Positions 6,584-15,369 of a DNA stretch of 17,306 nt are shown here, in pieces. The notes below the pieces were generated by a model that worked only from the letters and a program-made list of their open reading frames with translations, searched no databases and was not told the DNA's origin. Origin of the DNA: an uncultured Collinsella sp. (lineage in GTDB: Bacteria > Actinomycetota > Coriobacteriia > Coriobacteriales > Coriobacteriaceae); the NCBI GenBank assembly GCA_900549555.1, contig UROO01000034.1, positions 1 to 17,306 on the forward strand, given 5' to 3'. Both the position numbers and the translations under genes were made by a program. The stretch's first letter is position 1; each line of letters opens with the position of its first letter.

Positions 6584-8765
6584 AATAGGTTAATTTATAA
6601 AGAAAGAACCCGTTTGCTGAACCTAATTGCGTAATTTGCAATTCAACAGATGAATACTCTGTCAAATCCCTACTAGACATAACGTACTTCACATTAAGCT
6701 GCCTTAAATCATCTTCAGTCAAATTCACTGTGAAGAGATCATCCTGCGTGGAATTAAATGACGTAGATGGAGCGAATACATTAGCAACGATATGAGCATA
6801 CCTGTTGTATGCGTACTCGTTCTCGTTATTATCATCGATAGAATTCCAACGCGATAGATCGGGATAAGCATTGGTGGAGTTAATTACAGGCGCTCCATAC
6901 GCAGCGCAAAGATTGGCAACTGTCCAAGAACCATCGACAACCCATTTATCTGAATAATCACTCTCTTCCACAAACTGATTAACGAGAGACTCTAAATTCG
7001 TATCTGTTAGTGGAGCCGCGCCGATTTGAATTGGATTAATACAGAGCCCTGGAATTACTCCGAAGCAAATCGCAAAAGCAACGAATAAACCAGTGCATTT
7101 TTTTCCAAGAATAAAGGAGCAAAACGAAAGGCACGAAAAAAGACAGAACAATATAAGCATCAACAGATACAGCATCCTTGCAACAAGATATTTAGCAGAA
7201 AGAAGGATGAAAACCTGGAATGCTGAACTCAGAATAAGACCAATTATTAAGATAATCGGCAAATAACCAATGGAGCTGTTATTCCCTTGGGACTCTTTAG
7301 CCTTTTCGACAGAAATCAAAAAAAGGAGAAGTTCGAGGTAACCAATAGGAAACAATAGTCGCAGAACAGGGACGTTATACATTAAGGTCATTCGAGATAG
7401 AAATGACGGAAAACCAATAAATGCAAAGACTAGAAAAAACAATTGAAGTGCCGTAAGCACAAATAACTGCCAATCTCGCCTTTTAATAAAACAGAGCAGA
7501 GATGCAAGCGTTCCAAGAGGGAAGAAACAAAGAATGGTTGCAATTTCGCATTCATTTGAAACCAGCGGTGAATCAAAGGCATAAAAGAGTGGAATTGCAT
7601 AAGAAAAAAGTTCGGGAAGTCCGCTTCCGCCTGTTTCAAAACGCGCACCAGGATAAACGGTATTCATAACAGATGTCATTGCTTCAGAGGACTGGAAGAA
7701 TGAAAGGAATATTAGTCCCGCTGAGATCAACAGGCAGAATACTAAAACAAAAGTATCACTTAGCGACCATGCAAGAACTGAATGTTGGGCGTTATTTTTT
7801 AATGTTTGATAATACTCTATTGTTCTAAAAACACCCATCAAGGCAAAAATGAAGAAAAATGGGACCATCCAGGCAGGGTACAAGAGCATTATGTAACAAC
7901 CACATAGCCATGCTATGGCAGCTATCGCAATAACCCTGATATTCTTTTTTCGAGTAAAGAGCGCCTTATCCAACAACAAGACAAGGGCTTGTCCATAAAG
8001 AATCACCTCGCCCGTGCCCCACCATTGAATTAGTGGCGAAAAACAAAGCAAGCATGAAAAGAGCAAGCTGAGCGGCTTTGACTTAATAATGAGAAAGGCA
8101 CAGTCAAAAGAGACAAGGACCATTAGACATAGTTTCGCGGACCAAGCAAACGCTAGGCCGAATTCAAAACCAAATAACAAATAACCCCAAAGCACTGGTC
8201 TAAATAACGTAATTACGCTCCAGCAGGCAGCGCCATAAACCATCCGGACATCCGTTAAATCTCCTCTCAGGATTTCCGAAATTGGAGCATAGCCATTATG
8301 GGATTGAGAAAGCTGAAACAGAGTTCCAACTGAGAACTCATCGCTTCGAAGGGACCTCGGTATACCCCAAAACGGAGTACCAGCGTTTTCAGGGAGCATA
8401 ATGCTCCACATTCCAAGCGATGAACCGCTGATTTTAAAAGCAACGGCAAGTATCGCAACAGTCATACCGATTAGCCATCGATATTTATACAAAAAATCGC
8501 TTTTATACTCTACCAATTTGATTACAGAAATGACAAATATAATAGTCAATCCAGCAACAAATAGAACAGCCATATCGTCATTAAGCATCGGGTTGGCAAT
8601 TGTAAAGCCAACCGTGCCATAGAAAGCATCAATGTAATTAACGAACAAAGACAGATATATCAGTGCAAAAGATAACGGCAGGGCAAAAATACCGACATGG
8701 TAAAGGCGATACAAGCCGCTGCACACACGATGGTTTCGAGCTTCCGCTGCTAAATAGTTATTCAT
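6582..8765 (-). CDS. Large multi-pass membrane protein, GT-C-like glycosyltransferase of a lipid-linked glycosylation trio
   Basis: A 727-residue integral membrane protein with roughly a dozen hydrophobic helices, starting about residues 24-43, 65-85 and 98-115. The first large outside loop carries the family-like motif WGIPRSLRSDEF at 133-144, which I associate with big membrane proteins placed beside Dpm1-like GT2 genes in surface-glycan loci; its paired acidic residues are plausible catalytic ones. The last 140 residues or so (from about NLESLVNQFVEESDYSD) form a soluble, presumably external domain. The three-gene order GT2, small membrane protein, large membrane protein matches systems where a sugar is loaded on undecaprenyl phosphate, flipped, and transferred to a glycan outside. 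The start at ATG 8765 lies 26 bases after the DUF2304 gene and lacks a clear ribosome site. Which sugar is moved is unknown. Confidence 0.78.
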   Translation of the reverse strand: MNNYLAAEARNHRVCSGLYRLYHVGIFALPLSFALIYLSLFVNYIDAFYGTVGFTIANPMLNDDMAVLFVAGLTIIFVISVIKLVEYKSDFLYKYRWLIGMTVAILAVAFKISGSSLGMWSIMLPENAGTPFWGIPRSLRSDEFSVGTLFQLSQSHNGYAPISEILRGDLTDVRMVYGAACWSVITLFRPVLWGYLLFGFEFGLAFAWSAKLCLMVLVSFDCAFLIIKSKPLSLLFSCLLCFSPLIQWWGTGEVILYGQALVLLLDKALFTRKKNIRVIAIAAIAWLCGCYIMLLYPAWMVPFFFIFALMGVFRTIEYYQTLKNNAQHSVLAWSLSDTFVLVFCLLISAGLIFLSFFQSSEAMTSVMNTVYPGARFETGGSGLPELFSYAIPLFYAFDSPLVSNECEIATILCFFPLGTLASLLCFIKRRDWQLFVLTALQLFFLVFAFIGFPSFLSRMTLMYNVPVLRLLFPIGYLELLLFLISVEKAKESQGNNSSIGYLPIILIIGLILSSAFQVFILLSAKYLVARMLYLLMLILFCLFSCLSFCSFILGKKCTGLFVAFAICFGVIPGLCINPIQIGAAPLTDTNLESLVNQFVEESDYSDKWVVDGSWTVANLCAAYGAPVINSTNAYPDLSRWNSIDDNNENEYAYNRYAHIVANVFAPSTSFNSTQDDLFTVNLTEDDLRQLNVKYVMSSRDLTEYSSVELQITQLGSANGFFLYKLTY

Positions 8766-8791
8766 ACAGTTAATCTAAACTCCGTCTTTAA

Positions 8792-9148
8792 TTAATCCTG
8801 CTGATTTCGCAAAACATCATTCTCATTTTCAAGAATCGCAATACGTTGGGTTAAGTTCTTGCAAGCCGTAACGAGTCTGCTAATCGCAATACTGAGAGAT
8901 AAAGAAATCATCAATAAAAGTACTACAGCAACAAGAAAAGCGAAATTCGATGGGCTAATAAACCCAATACAATCTGAAATTCGATAAATCAACTCCGGAA
9001 AGCAAACGCTAAATAGTGCCACAACACACAGGCAAAGCCATAGTAGCGAGTACTTTAAAAGTAGCTTTCCTTTACCGACTAAGGAAACGACATAAAAGAA
9101 AAGGCCACTAAAAATTACTACAGCGCCCACGCGAATTATCATACTCAT
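8792..9148 (-). CDS. DUF2304 small membrane protein
   Basis: 118 residues: three hydrophobic segments near 5-23, 33-50 and 68-90, with the DUF2304-typical stretch GKGKLLLKYSLLWL at 25-38, then a charged, probably coiled-coil tail (residues 94-118, ending IAILENENDVLRNQQD). Its ATG overlaps the stop of the GT2 gene by one base (TGATG), so the two are translationally coupled. DUF2304 proteins regularly sit beside Dpm1-like GT2 enzymes. A role in moving or presenting the undecaprenyl-phosphate sugar, comparable to GtrA, is inferred from this context rather than proven for the family. Confidence 0.85.
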   Translation of the reverse strand: MSMIIRVGAVVIFSGLFFYVVSLVGKGKLLLKYSLLWLCLCVVALFSVCFPELIYRISDCIGFISPSNFAFLVAVVLLLMISLSLSIAISRLVTACKNLTQRIAILENENDVLRNQQD

Positions 9149-9858
9149 CAGTGAGCCGCCTTTCTATAAACAAAACAGGCCATGGAAATTGCAAGCGAAA
9201 CCTTAATCATGTAATAAATTGAAGAAAAGCCAGAAATTGATGACACTCCGCCCTGCCTCTCGCGCATAAGTACAGGAACCTCAACCACCGAAAGACCAGT
9301 TTTTAATGCTGCGGCAATAGATTCGGGCTCTGGATAATCATCTGGATAGTCCCTACAGAACAAATCTATAGCTTTTTTGCCGCACGCGCGAAATCCAGAA
9401 GTAGGATCTTTAATCGTCTTTCCGGTAAATAATCTCAACCAACCAGAAAGCCATCGGATACCTACTCTCCTTAAAAATGTAGACTGAAAACCTTCCGTGG
9501 GAACGGCAAATCTGGAACCGATAGACAAATCGGCACCATCAATAATCGGCTCGATTAAGTTCCCAATATAAGAAGGATCATGCTGGCCGTCACCATCAAC
9601 CTGAACATCAATGTCATAACCATGCCTGAACGCATATTTATGACCGGCTTGAACAGCACCACCAATGCCCAAATTTTGCGGAAGGTCAAGGACATTAAAT
9701 CCATGTTGACGGCAGATGGATAGAGTTTTATCGGTTGAGCCATCATTCACCACTACATAATCATAGCCAGCTTCAACAACCGATGAAACAGTCTGTACGA
9801 TATTGGCTTGCTCATTATAGGCAGGAATGATTACCAGCACTCTCAACATTTCATCCAT
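9148..9858 (-). CDS. Dpm1-like GT2 polyprenyl-phosphate glycosyltransferase
   Basis: A 236-residue GT-A enzyme predicted to transfer a sugar from a nucleotide donor to undecaprenyl phosphate on the inner face of the membrane. Motifs: VLVIIPAYNEQANI at 7-20, VVNDGSTDKT at 36-45, LPQNLGIGGAVQAG at 59-72, the DxD metal site in QVDGDGQHDP at 86-95, IGSRF at 113-117, DPTSGFRA at 151-158 and RERQGGVSSI at 199-208. A hydrophobic stretch at 211-230 could anchor it, but there is no multi-helix tail as in GtrB. SD-like GGGG lies five bases before ATG 9858; MLRV four codons in is an alternative. It is followed with a one-base overlap by DUF2304 and then the large membrane protein, and lies 26 bases after the GT4 gene. 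Confidence 0.92.
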   Translation of the reverse strand: MDEMLRVLVIIPAYNEQANIVQTVSSVVEAGYDYVVVNDGSTDKTLSICRQHGFNVLDLPQNLGIGGAVQAGHKYAFRHGYDIDVQVDGDGQHDPSYIGNLIEPIIDGADLSIGSRFAVPTEGFQSTFLRRVGIRWLSGWLRLFTGKTIKDPTSGFRACGKKAIDLFCRDYPDDYPEPESIAAALKTGLSVVEVPVLMRERQGGVSSISGFSSIYYMIKVSLAISMACFVYRKAAH

Positions 9859-9884
9859 TAAAACCCCAACGATCCATATCGGAC

Positions 9885-11126
9885 CTATATTGAAAATAAA
9901 ACCTGCTTAATTTTATCCAAACAAACCAATCTCGAGAAATGCTCACGATAATAATTGAAGCCATTAGATCCTAAAGCTTCAATAGCATCTTTATTCATTG
10001 AAGCAATTTTTACCATATTATCAGCAAGCGCATTAACATCTGAGGGATTGGATACAAACCCGCATTCAGCAGAACGAACCGCATTGGCCCCTTCGCCGCG
10101 CATTACAGCAAGTATTGGTTTCGAAGACGCCATACAACTTGAAATCTTCGCCGGAATAGTAAGCTCTAGTTCGGGATTGTCGGCGAATGGTGCAATCATT
10201 GCCGTTGCAATATCTGAATACATGGGCACAACTTCAGGATCAACGCGCCCAATAAACAAAATGAACTCGCTCAGCCCTTTATTTGCAACGGTCTTCTGCA
10301 ATTCCGCTCTGGACATGCCATCGCCAAGAATTAGCAGCCTCATCTCAACAGAACTATTTTTGATTGCATACGAGAATGCCTCAATAACTGTATCAAGACC
10401 CTGTGCGGGAGTTATTGATCCGGCAAAAAGGAAAACACACTGACTTCCAAATTGCGATCTCAGCTCCTGTGAAAAACTCTTTTGTTCGTAAACCTCCTCA
10501 CAGTGCTGAGGTATTACACTTATCGAAATATCCGGATTCAAAGGTTTAATCCTATGAAATAAGTTGTCGGCCAAAGAGTCACTCAAGGCAATCAGCTTAT
10601 TACAGGCAGCATACTGCTTGTCGCAAAAAGATTTGGCAAAAGCTCTCAGAAAGCTATTTTGGACGTTTAAAACGGTGTACAAATTTTCGGGCCAAATATC
10701 CAAGACATAGGTGACAAGAGGGCATTTATTTCGCCATGCAGCAAACCTAGCCGGAATTATCATCAAAATAGGACTTGTATTATAGCAAAATACAACGTCG
10801 TAATTGTTTTTGAGCCTTAACGCCTTGAAAGATGCAGTAATCGGCCAGCTAATATAGTTCAGGAAAATGCGGACCGAAGTGTTTCCCTTTCGGCGTATTT
10901 CACCAGACCGAAAGACAGACGCACCGTGGTAATCATCGTGACGATGGCCGCAGTAACCATATCCTTCGGCCCATTCGCCTGAAGGATAATTTGGAATACC
11001 GCAAAGGACATCAACGCTTGCACCGTCTTCAATAAAGCCATCGACAATATCACTGATTCGAAAAGTCTCCGGGTAAAAATGCTGCGTCACGACAAGTATT
11101 TTCTTACCAGCGCATGAGCTAGTCAT
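9885..11126 (-). CDS. GT4 glycosyltransferase, WbuB-like, probable L-FucNAc transferase
   Basis: A 413-residue GT-B enzyme. The N-terminal domain opens KKILVVTQHFYPE (8-20), then FRISDIVDGFIEDGASVDVLCGIPNYPSG, FLNYISWP around 88-95 and the conserved YVLDIWPENLY at 140-150. The C-terminal nucleotide-sugar domain has FAGSITPAQGLDT at 234-246, ILGDG and IPAKISSCMASSKPILAVMRGEGANAV at about 324-350. The acidic pair at E345/E354 is one residue wider than the classical E-x7-E. The pattern matches WbuB, the enzyme that adds L-FucNAc in loci carrying the capE-capF-capG set, and it follows directly on capG with a TAATG one-base overlap, which supports that job. An in-frame extension reaches 11369 but lies wholly inside capG; I chose ATG 11126 because of the GGAGG upstream and the normal family N-terminus. 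Confidence 0.88.
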   Translation of the reverse strand: MTSSCAGKKILVVTQHFYPETFRISDIVDGFIEDGASVDVLCGIPNYPSGEWAEGYGYCGHRHDDYHGASVFRSGEIRRKGNTSVRIFLNYISWPITASFKALRLKNNYDVVFCYNTSPILMIIPARFAAWRNKCPLVTYVLDIWPENLYTVLNVQNSFLRAFAKSFCDKQYAACNKLIALSDSLADNLFHRIKPLNPDISISVIPQHCEEVYEQKSFSQELRSQFGSQCVFLFAGSITPAQGLDTVIEAFSYAIKNSSVEMRLLILGDGMSRAELQKTVANKGLSEFILFIGRVDPEVVPMYSDIATAMIAPFADNPELELTIPAKISSCMASSKPILAVMRGEGANAVRSAECGFVSNPSDVNALADNMVKIASMNKDAIEALGSNGFNYYREHFSRLVCLDKIKQVLFSI

Positions 11127-12310
11127 TAAATGCTCTTCCTCCACACCATCTTGTCCACGACGCCTGTGTAGCTCTGGATGATCTTGACCACCTTGGTGGA
11201 CACGGTCTCGTCGGCGTAGTCCGGAACGGGTGCCTCGGGCAGCGACCCCTCCGCGTCGAGCTCGACGGCCGTGTGGACGGCCTGCAGCAGGCCCCTCTCG
11301 GAGATGCCGGCGAGGGTGAAGCAGGCCTTGTCCAGCGCCTCGGGGCGCTCGGTGGAGGTGCGGATGCACACCGCCGGGAACGGGCGGCCGACGCTAGCGA
11401 AGAAGCTCGACTCCTCGGGCAGCGTGCCCGAATCGGAGACCACCGCGAAGGCGTTCATCTGCAGGCAGTTGTAGTCGTGGAAGCCCATGGGCTCGTGCAT
11501 GCGCACGCGCGGGTCGAGCTCGAAGCCGGTGGCCTCCAGGCGCTTGCGGGAGCGCGGGTGGCAGGAGTACAGGATCGGCATGTCGTACTTCTCGGCCAGG
11601 GCGTTGATGGCGGTGAACAGGCTCGTGAAGTTCGCCTCGGTGTCGATGTTCTCCTCGCGGTGGGCGGACAGCAGCATGTAGCGCTTGGGCTCCAGGCCGA
11701 GCTCGGTGAGGACGTCGGACGCCTCGATCTTGTCCAGGTTGGCGCGCAGGACCTCTGCCATGGGCGAGCCCGTGACGTAGGTGCGCTCCGGGGCGCAGCC
11801 GGTGTCCTTGAGGTAGCGGCGGGCATGCTCGGAGTAGGCCAGGTTGACGTCGGAGATCACGTCGACGATGCGGCGGTTGGTCTCCTCGGGCAGGCACTCG
11901 TCCTTGCAGCGGTTGCCGGCCTCCATGTGGAAGATGGGGATGTGCAGGCGCTTTGCCGCGATGGCGGACAGGCAGCTGTTGGTGTCGCCCAGGATCAGAA
12001 GGGCGTCGGGCTGCACCTGCACCATGAGCTTGTACGAGGCCGCGATGATGTTGCCCACGGTCTCGCCCAGGTCGGCGCCCACGGCGTCCAGGTAGACGTC
12101 CGGGTCGTCCAGCGACAGGTCGCGGAAGAAGATGCCGTTGAGCGTGTAGTCGTAGTTCTGGCCGGTGTGCGCCAGCAGGCAGTCGAAGTGGCGGCGGCAC
12201 TTCTTGATGACCTCGGACAGGCGGATGACCTCGGGGCGGGTGCCCACGATGATCAGGAGCTTCAGGCGGCCGTCGTCCCTGAATGCGATATCGGAATAGT
12301 CCTTGCCCAT
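11126..12310 (-). CDS. capG: UDP-N-acetylglucosamine 2-epimerase family, CapG/FnlC/WbjD type
   Basis: The last enzyme of UDP-N-acetyl-L-fucosamine synthesis: C2 epimerisation of the 6-deoxy-talose intermediate to UDP-L-FucNAc. The length of 394 residues fits the family. Motifs: LLIIVGTRPEVIRLSEVI at 18-35, AHTGQNYDY at 47-55, LILGDTNS at 105-112, PIFHMEAGNRC at 125-135, the PEETNRRIVD active-site stretch at 141-150, LLSAHREEN near 213-221 and SDSGTLPEESSFF near 290-302. The HMEAGNRC and LxxLGDTNS forms are those of the FucNAc-pathway epimerases rather than WecB (which usually reads HVEAGLRS). ATG 12310 has GAGGAGG nine bases upstream and lies four bases after the capF stop. GC-rich, unlike the gene that follows. 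Confidence 0.92.
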   Translation of the reverse strand: MGKDYSDIAFRDDGRLKLLIIVGTRPEVIRLSEVIKKCRRHFDCLLAHTGQNYDYTLNGIFFRDLSLDDPDVYLDAVGADLGETVGNIIAASYKLMVQVQPDALLILGDTNSCLSAIAAKRLHIPIFHMEAGNRCKDECLPEETNRRIVDVISDVNLAYSEHARRYLKDTGCAPERTYVTGSPMAEVLRANLDKIEASDVLTELGLEPKRYMLLSAHREENIDTEANFTSLFTAINALAEKYDMPILYSCHPRSRKRLEATGFELDPRVRMHEPMGFHDYNCLQMNAFAVVSDSGTLPEESSFFASVGRPFPAVCIRTSTERPEALDKACFTLAGISERGLLQAVHTAVELDAEGSLPEAPVPDYADETVSTKVVKIIQSYTGVVDKMVWRKSI

Positions 12311-12314
12311 GCGG

Positions 12315-13532
12315 CTAGACCTCCTCGTAGTAGGTGTCGGGGTTCTCGGGGTCGAAGGGCTCGTTGGCCCACATGACCGTCACGAGGTCCTCGGTGTCGG
12401 ACAGGTTGGTGATGGAGTGCGTGTAGCCGGGGATCATCTCCACGGCTCGCATGTCGGAACCCGAGACGGTGTACTCGTCGACGGGGAACGGGTTACCCTC
12501 GGCGTCCTCCCCCACCTTCCTCAGCTTGATCGACGCGGTGCCGGAGACCACCAGGAACCTCTCCCACTTGCTCATGTGCCAGTGGTTGCCCTTGGTGATG
12601 CCAGGCTTGGAAACATTGATTGAGACCTGGCCGCGCTCCGGCGTGCGCAGGAACTCCGTGAAAGAGCCGCGGTCGTCCACGTTGGGCTTGAGGCTATAGG
12701 CGAAGTGCCCCGGCTCGTAGTAGGACAGGAACGTGCTCCAGAGCTTCTTGGAGAAGGAGCCCTCCGCGAGGTCGGGCACCGAGAGCGTCTCGCGGCTGTC
12801 TCGGAAAGTGCCCAGCAGGTAGACGATCTCGCCCAGGGTCTTCACGTCGGTGTCGGGGACGTAGCAGAACTCCTCGCCCTCCACGCGCTCCAGTCCCTCG
12901 TAGCCGCAGCGGTGCTCACGCCCCAGCAGGGCGCCCAGCATCTCGCCGACCAGGTCGTCGATGTAGAGGAGCTCCAGCTCCACGGAGGGGTCGTTCACGG
13001 TGTAGGGGCGGCCGTTGGCGATGGCGTCGCAGAAGGTCGCCACGGCGGAGTTGTAGCGCGGGCGGCACCACTTGCCGTAGAGGTTCGGGAAGCGGTAGAT
13101 GAGCACGGGGGCGCCGGTACGCTCGGAGTATTCGCGGAACAGGCCCTCCCCCGCGAGCTTGGACTCCCCGTAGGCCGAGCCCTCGAAGCGGCCGGACAGG
13201 CTCGCCTGCGCGGAGCTGGAGAGCATGACGGGGCACCTGTTGCCGTGGCGCTCGAGGGCGTCCAGCAGCGTCGAGGCGAACCCGAAGTTGCCCTCCATGA
13301 ACTCCGCCTGGTCCTTGGGGCGGTTGACGCCGGCCAGGTTGAAGACGAAGTCGGCGCGGGAGCAATAGTCGTCGAGCTCGGCGGGCGCCGAGTCGAGGTC
13401 GTACTCCATGACCTCGAGGGGAAGGAGTTGCTGGAATTTGGCGCGGCGGTCCTTGCCGTCCCTTATGTTCTTGAGGGCGCAGCAGAGGTTCCTCCCGACG
13501 AAGCCCCTCGCGCCGGTGACGAGGACGCGCAC
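12315..13532 (-). CDS. capF: CapF: SDR reductase/epimerase with C-terminal cupin (UDP-L-FucNAc pathway)
   Basis: A 405-residue bifunctional enzyme acting between CapE and CapG. In the family the C-terminal cupin does C3 epimerisation and the N-terminal short-chain dehydrogenase reduces the 4-keto group with NADPH, giving UDP-N-acetyl-6-deoxy-L-talosamine. Seen here: the Rossmann motif GARGFVG at 7-13, FNLAGVNRPK at 64-73, the SSSAQAS segment near 105-111, the catalytic YGESK at 121-125, RFPNLYG at 147-153 and a cupin at about 285-400 with likely metal ligands H317, H319, E324 and H372. It starts at GTG 13532, one base after the capE stop and with GAGGCGG upstream. It is somewhat longer than S. 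aureus CapF (about 369). GC-rich. Confidence 0.93.
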   Translation of the reverse strand: MRVLVTGARGFVGRNLCCALKNIRDGKDRRAKFQQLLPLEVMEYDLDSAPAELDDYCSRADFVFNLAGVNRPKDQAEFMEGNFGFASTLLDALERHGNRCPVMLSSSAQASLSGRFEGSAYGESKLAGEGLFREYSERTGAPVLIYRFPNLYGKWCRPRYNSAVATFCDAIANGRPYTVNDPSVELELLYIDDLVGEMLGALLGREHRCGYEGLERVEGEEFCYVPDTDVKTLGEIVYLLGTFRDSRETLSVPDLAEGSFSKKLWSTFLSYYEPGHFAYSLKPNVDDRGSFTEFLRTPERGQVSINVSKPGITKGNHWHMSKWERFLVVSGTASIKLRKVGEDAEGNPFPVDEYTVSGSDMRAVEMIPGYTHSITNLSDTEDLVTVMWANEPFDPENPDTYYEEV

Positions 13533-13533
13533 C

Positions 13534-14592
13534 CTACTGCACCGCCTCGTGCTCGCGGCCCTCGAGGGCCAGCTGCACGTACTCGGCGGTCTTGATCTTG
13601 GCGATGGTGCCCTCCACGTCGAGCCTCTCGGTGTTGTGGGAGGTGTAGGACTCGTCGGCCTGGGTCTCCACCTCGCCGTCGACGACGAACTTGTCGTAGT
13701 TCAGGTCGCGCGAGTCGCAGGCCACGCGGTAGTAGCCGCCCATGTCCTCGGACCTCAGGCGCTCCTCGCGGGTCATGAGGGTCTCGAAGAGCTTCTCGCC
13801 GTGGCGGGTGCCGATGACCTGGGTGCCCACGCGGCCGAAGACCTCCTGCACGGCCTCGGCGAGGTCGCCGATGGTCGACGCCGGCGCCTTCTGGATGAAC
13901 AGGTCGCCGGGGTTGGCGTGCTCGAAGGCGAACTGCACCAGGTCGACCGCCTCGTCCAGGTTCATGAGGAAGCGGGTCATGTTCGGGTCGGTGACCGTCA
14001 GCGGCTCGCCCTTTCGGATGCGGTCGATGAACAGCGGGATGACGCTGCCGCGAGAGCACATGACGTTGCCGTAGCGGGTGCAGCAGATGGTGGTGCGGCC
14101 GGCGCCGTTGCGGGCGTTGGCGTAGATGATGGACTCCATCATGGCCTTGGACTTGCCCATGGCGTTGATGGGGTAGGCCGCCTTGTCGGTGGACAGGCAC
14201 ACGACGCGGTCGACGCCCTCCTCGATCGCGGCGTGCAGGACGTTGTCCGTGCCGATGACGTTGGTTCGCACGGCCTCCATGGGGAAGAACTCGCAGGAGG
14301 GCACCTGCTTGAGGGCGGCGGCGTGGAAGATGTAGTCCACGCCGTGCATGGCGTCGCGCACGCTCTGGGCGTTGCGGACGTCTCCGATGAAGAAGCGCAC
14401 CTTGGAGGCGAGCTCCGGGGACTTCTCCTGCAGGCGGTGGCGCATGTCGTCCTGCTTCTTCTCGTCGCGCGAGAAGATGCGGATCTCGGCCAGGTCGGTG
14501 TTCATGAAGTGCTTGAGCACGGTGTTGCCGAACGAGCCGGTGCCGCCCGTGATCATCAGGGTCTTGTCTTTAAAGGTGGTCGAATCGTTCAT
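13534..14592 (-). CDS. capE: CapE/FnlA/WbjB: UDP-GlcNAc 4,6-dehydratase/5-epimerase
   Basis: The first enzyme of UDP-L-FucNAc synthesis: dehydration of UDP-GlcNAc to the 4-keto-6-deoxy sugar with C5 inversion, using bound NADP. 352 residues, full length. Motifs: LMITGGTGSFGNTVLKHF at 12-29, FSRDEKKQDDMRHRL at 40-54, GDVRNAQSV at 70-78, HAAALKQVPSCEFFPMEAVRTNV at 90-112, CLSTDKAAYPINAMGKSK at 132-149 and RYGNVM followed by SRGSVIP. In the last-named catalytic stretch the usual SDR tyrosine is methionine (M145, with K149), as known for CapE. ATG 14592 abuts the cpsF-like stop with no gap and has GGAAGG upstream. GC-rich, in sharp contrast to the more AT-rich gene before it. Confidence 0.95.
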   Translation of the reverse strand: MNDSTTFKDKTLMITGGTGSFGNTVLKHFMNTDLAEIRIFSRDEKKQDDMRHRLQEKSPELASKVRFFIGDVRNAQSVRDAMHGVDYIFHAAALKQVPSCEFFPMEAVRTNVIGTDNVLHAAIEEGVDRVVCLSTDKAAYPINAMGKSKAMMESIIYANARNGAGRTTICCTRYGNVMCSRGSVIPLFIDRIRKGEPLTVTDPNMTRFLMNLDEAVDLVQFAFEHANPGDLFIQKAPASTIGDLAEAVQEVFGRVGTQVIGTRHGEKLFETLMTREERLRSEDMGGYYRVACDSRDLNYDKFVVDGEVETQADESYTSHNTERLDVEGTIAKIKTAEYVQLALEGREHEAVQ

Positions 14593-15369
14593 CTATTTGC
14601 CTTCCTTACGTTTGGCTTTTGTAAACTGGTAAAAGAGAAATTTCGTATTAGTTACGAGGTATCGTTTGAAAAGCCGCTTCGGCTCTTGAATAAGTCTGTA
14701 TAGCCACTCGAGACTCAGGTTTTGCATCCACATCGGCGCCTCTGGCACCACGCCGGCGAGAACGTTGAACGCTCCGCCAACACCGATCATCAACGGTTGT
14801 GGCCCTCCCTTGAGCTCGTGCATAAGAACTTCTTGACGGGGCGCGCCAAGAGCAATCCATGCGAAGTTAGCTCCTGAGTTGGCGATGCGATTAGAAAGCT
14901 CATGCTTTTCGTTTTCGGACAAAGGACGGAAAACGGACGGTTCCATTCCCACAATTTTTAAACCGGGGAAATCCCTGTTGAGCGATTCTCTGAGGGCGTC
15001 AAGATTCTTCTGTTCATTTCCGTAGAAATAGTGACTCCACCCGTATTGACTGGAAATCTCAAAAATCTCGCGCATCAAATCCGGACCGGTAACGCGGTCC
15101 ATCGATTCCAATGACTTACGGCCTACAACTGATAAGGGCTTGCCGTCGGGAACGGACATGACTGATTCCGCCTGGCAATCCCAATATGAGGGGTCATCAT
15201 GAGCCAAAACAGACGTATGGGCATTTGAGACGCAAATGTACTCGCCATGGAGTTCATCGATATGTTCAGCTAGAAAATTGATGCAATCTGACATGTTTGT
15301 TCCCGTGATCGGAACATCGATCACGGGAACGCGATTCAACTCAGAGTATTTCGAATAGTCCCCGAGCAT
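14593..15369 (-). CDS. WecG/TagA/CpsF family glycosyltransferase (GT26)
   Basis: A 258-residue enzyme of the family that adds the second sugar to a lipid-linked primer (ManNAc transfer in wall teichoic acid and enterobacterial common antigen). Motifs: VPVIDVPITG near the start, the family signature YICVSNAHTSVLAHDDP, MSVPDGKPLSVVGR with its conserved aspartate, DRVTGPDLM, HYFYGNEQKNLDAL, the IALGAPRQEVLMHEL stretch, IGVGGAFNVLAGVVPEAP and a basic amphipathic C-terminus (EWLYRLIQEPKRLFKRYL) for membrane attachment. I take ATG 15369, which overlaps the stop of the priming transferase by one base (TAATG), over an in-frame GTG at 15375; AAGGG is about nine bases before the ATG. It directly follows the priming enzyme, as expected for the second glycan step. 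The sugar is not predictable. Confidence 0.93.
   Translation of the reverse strand: MLGDYSKYSELNRVPVIDVPITGTNMSDCINFLAEHIDELHGEYICVSNAHTSVLAHDDPSYWDCQAESVMSVPDGKPLSVVGRKSLESMDRVTGPDLMREIFEISSQYGWSHYFYGNEQKNLDALRESLNRDFPGLKIVGMEPSVFRPLSENEKHELSNRIANSGANFAWIALGAPRQEVLMHELKGGPQPLMIGVGGAFNVLAGVVPEAPMWMQNLSLEWLYRLIQEPKRLFKRYLVTNTKFLFYQFTKAKRKEGK

Noticed and set aside
11127..11369. N-terminal extension of the WbuB-like GT4 gene
   Set aside because: The 81 extra residues are Arg/His/Gly-rich out-of-frame sequence of capG; ATG 11126 has a good ribosome site and starts the normal family N-terminus.
11273..12376. Long plus-strand open frame opposite capG
   Set aside because: An antisense frame produced by GC-rich codon bias, with no motifs; capG is fully supported.
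12705..14703. Long plus-strand open frames opposite capF and capE
   Set aside because: Low-complexity Val/Gly/Ala/Leu/His-rich translations typical of antisense to GC-rich genes; both minus-strand enzymes carry complete motifs.
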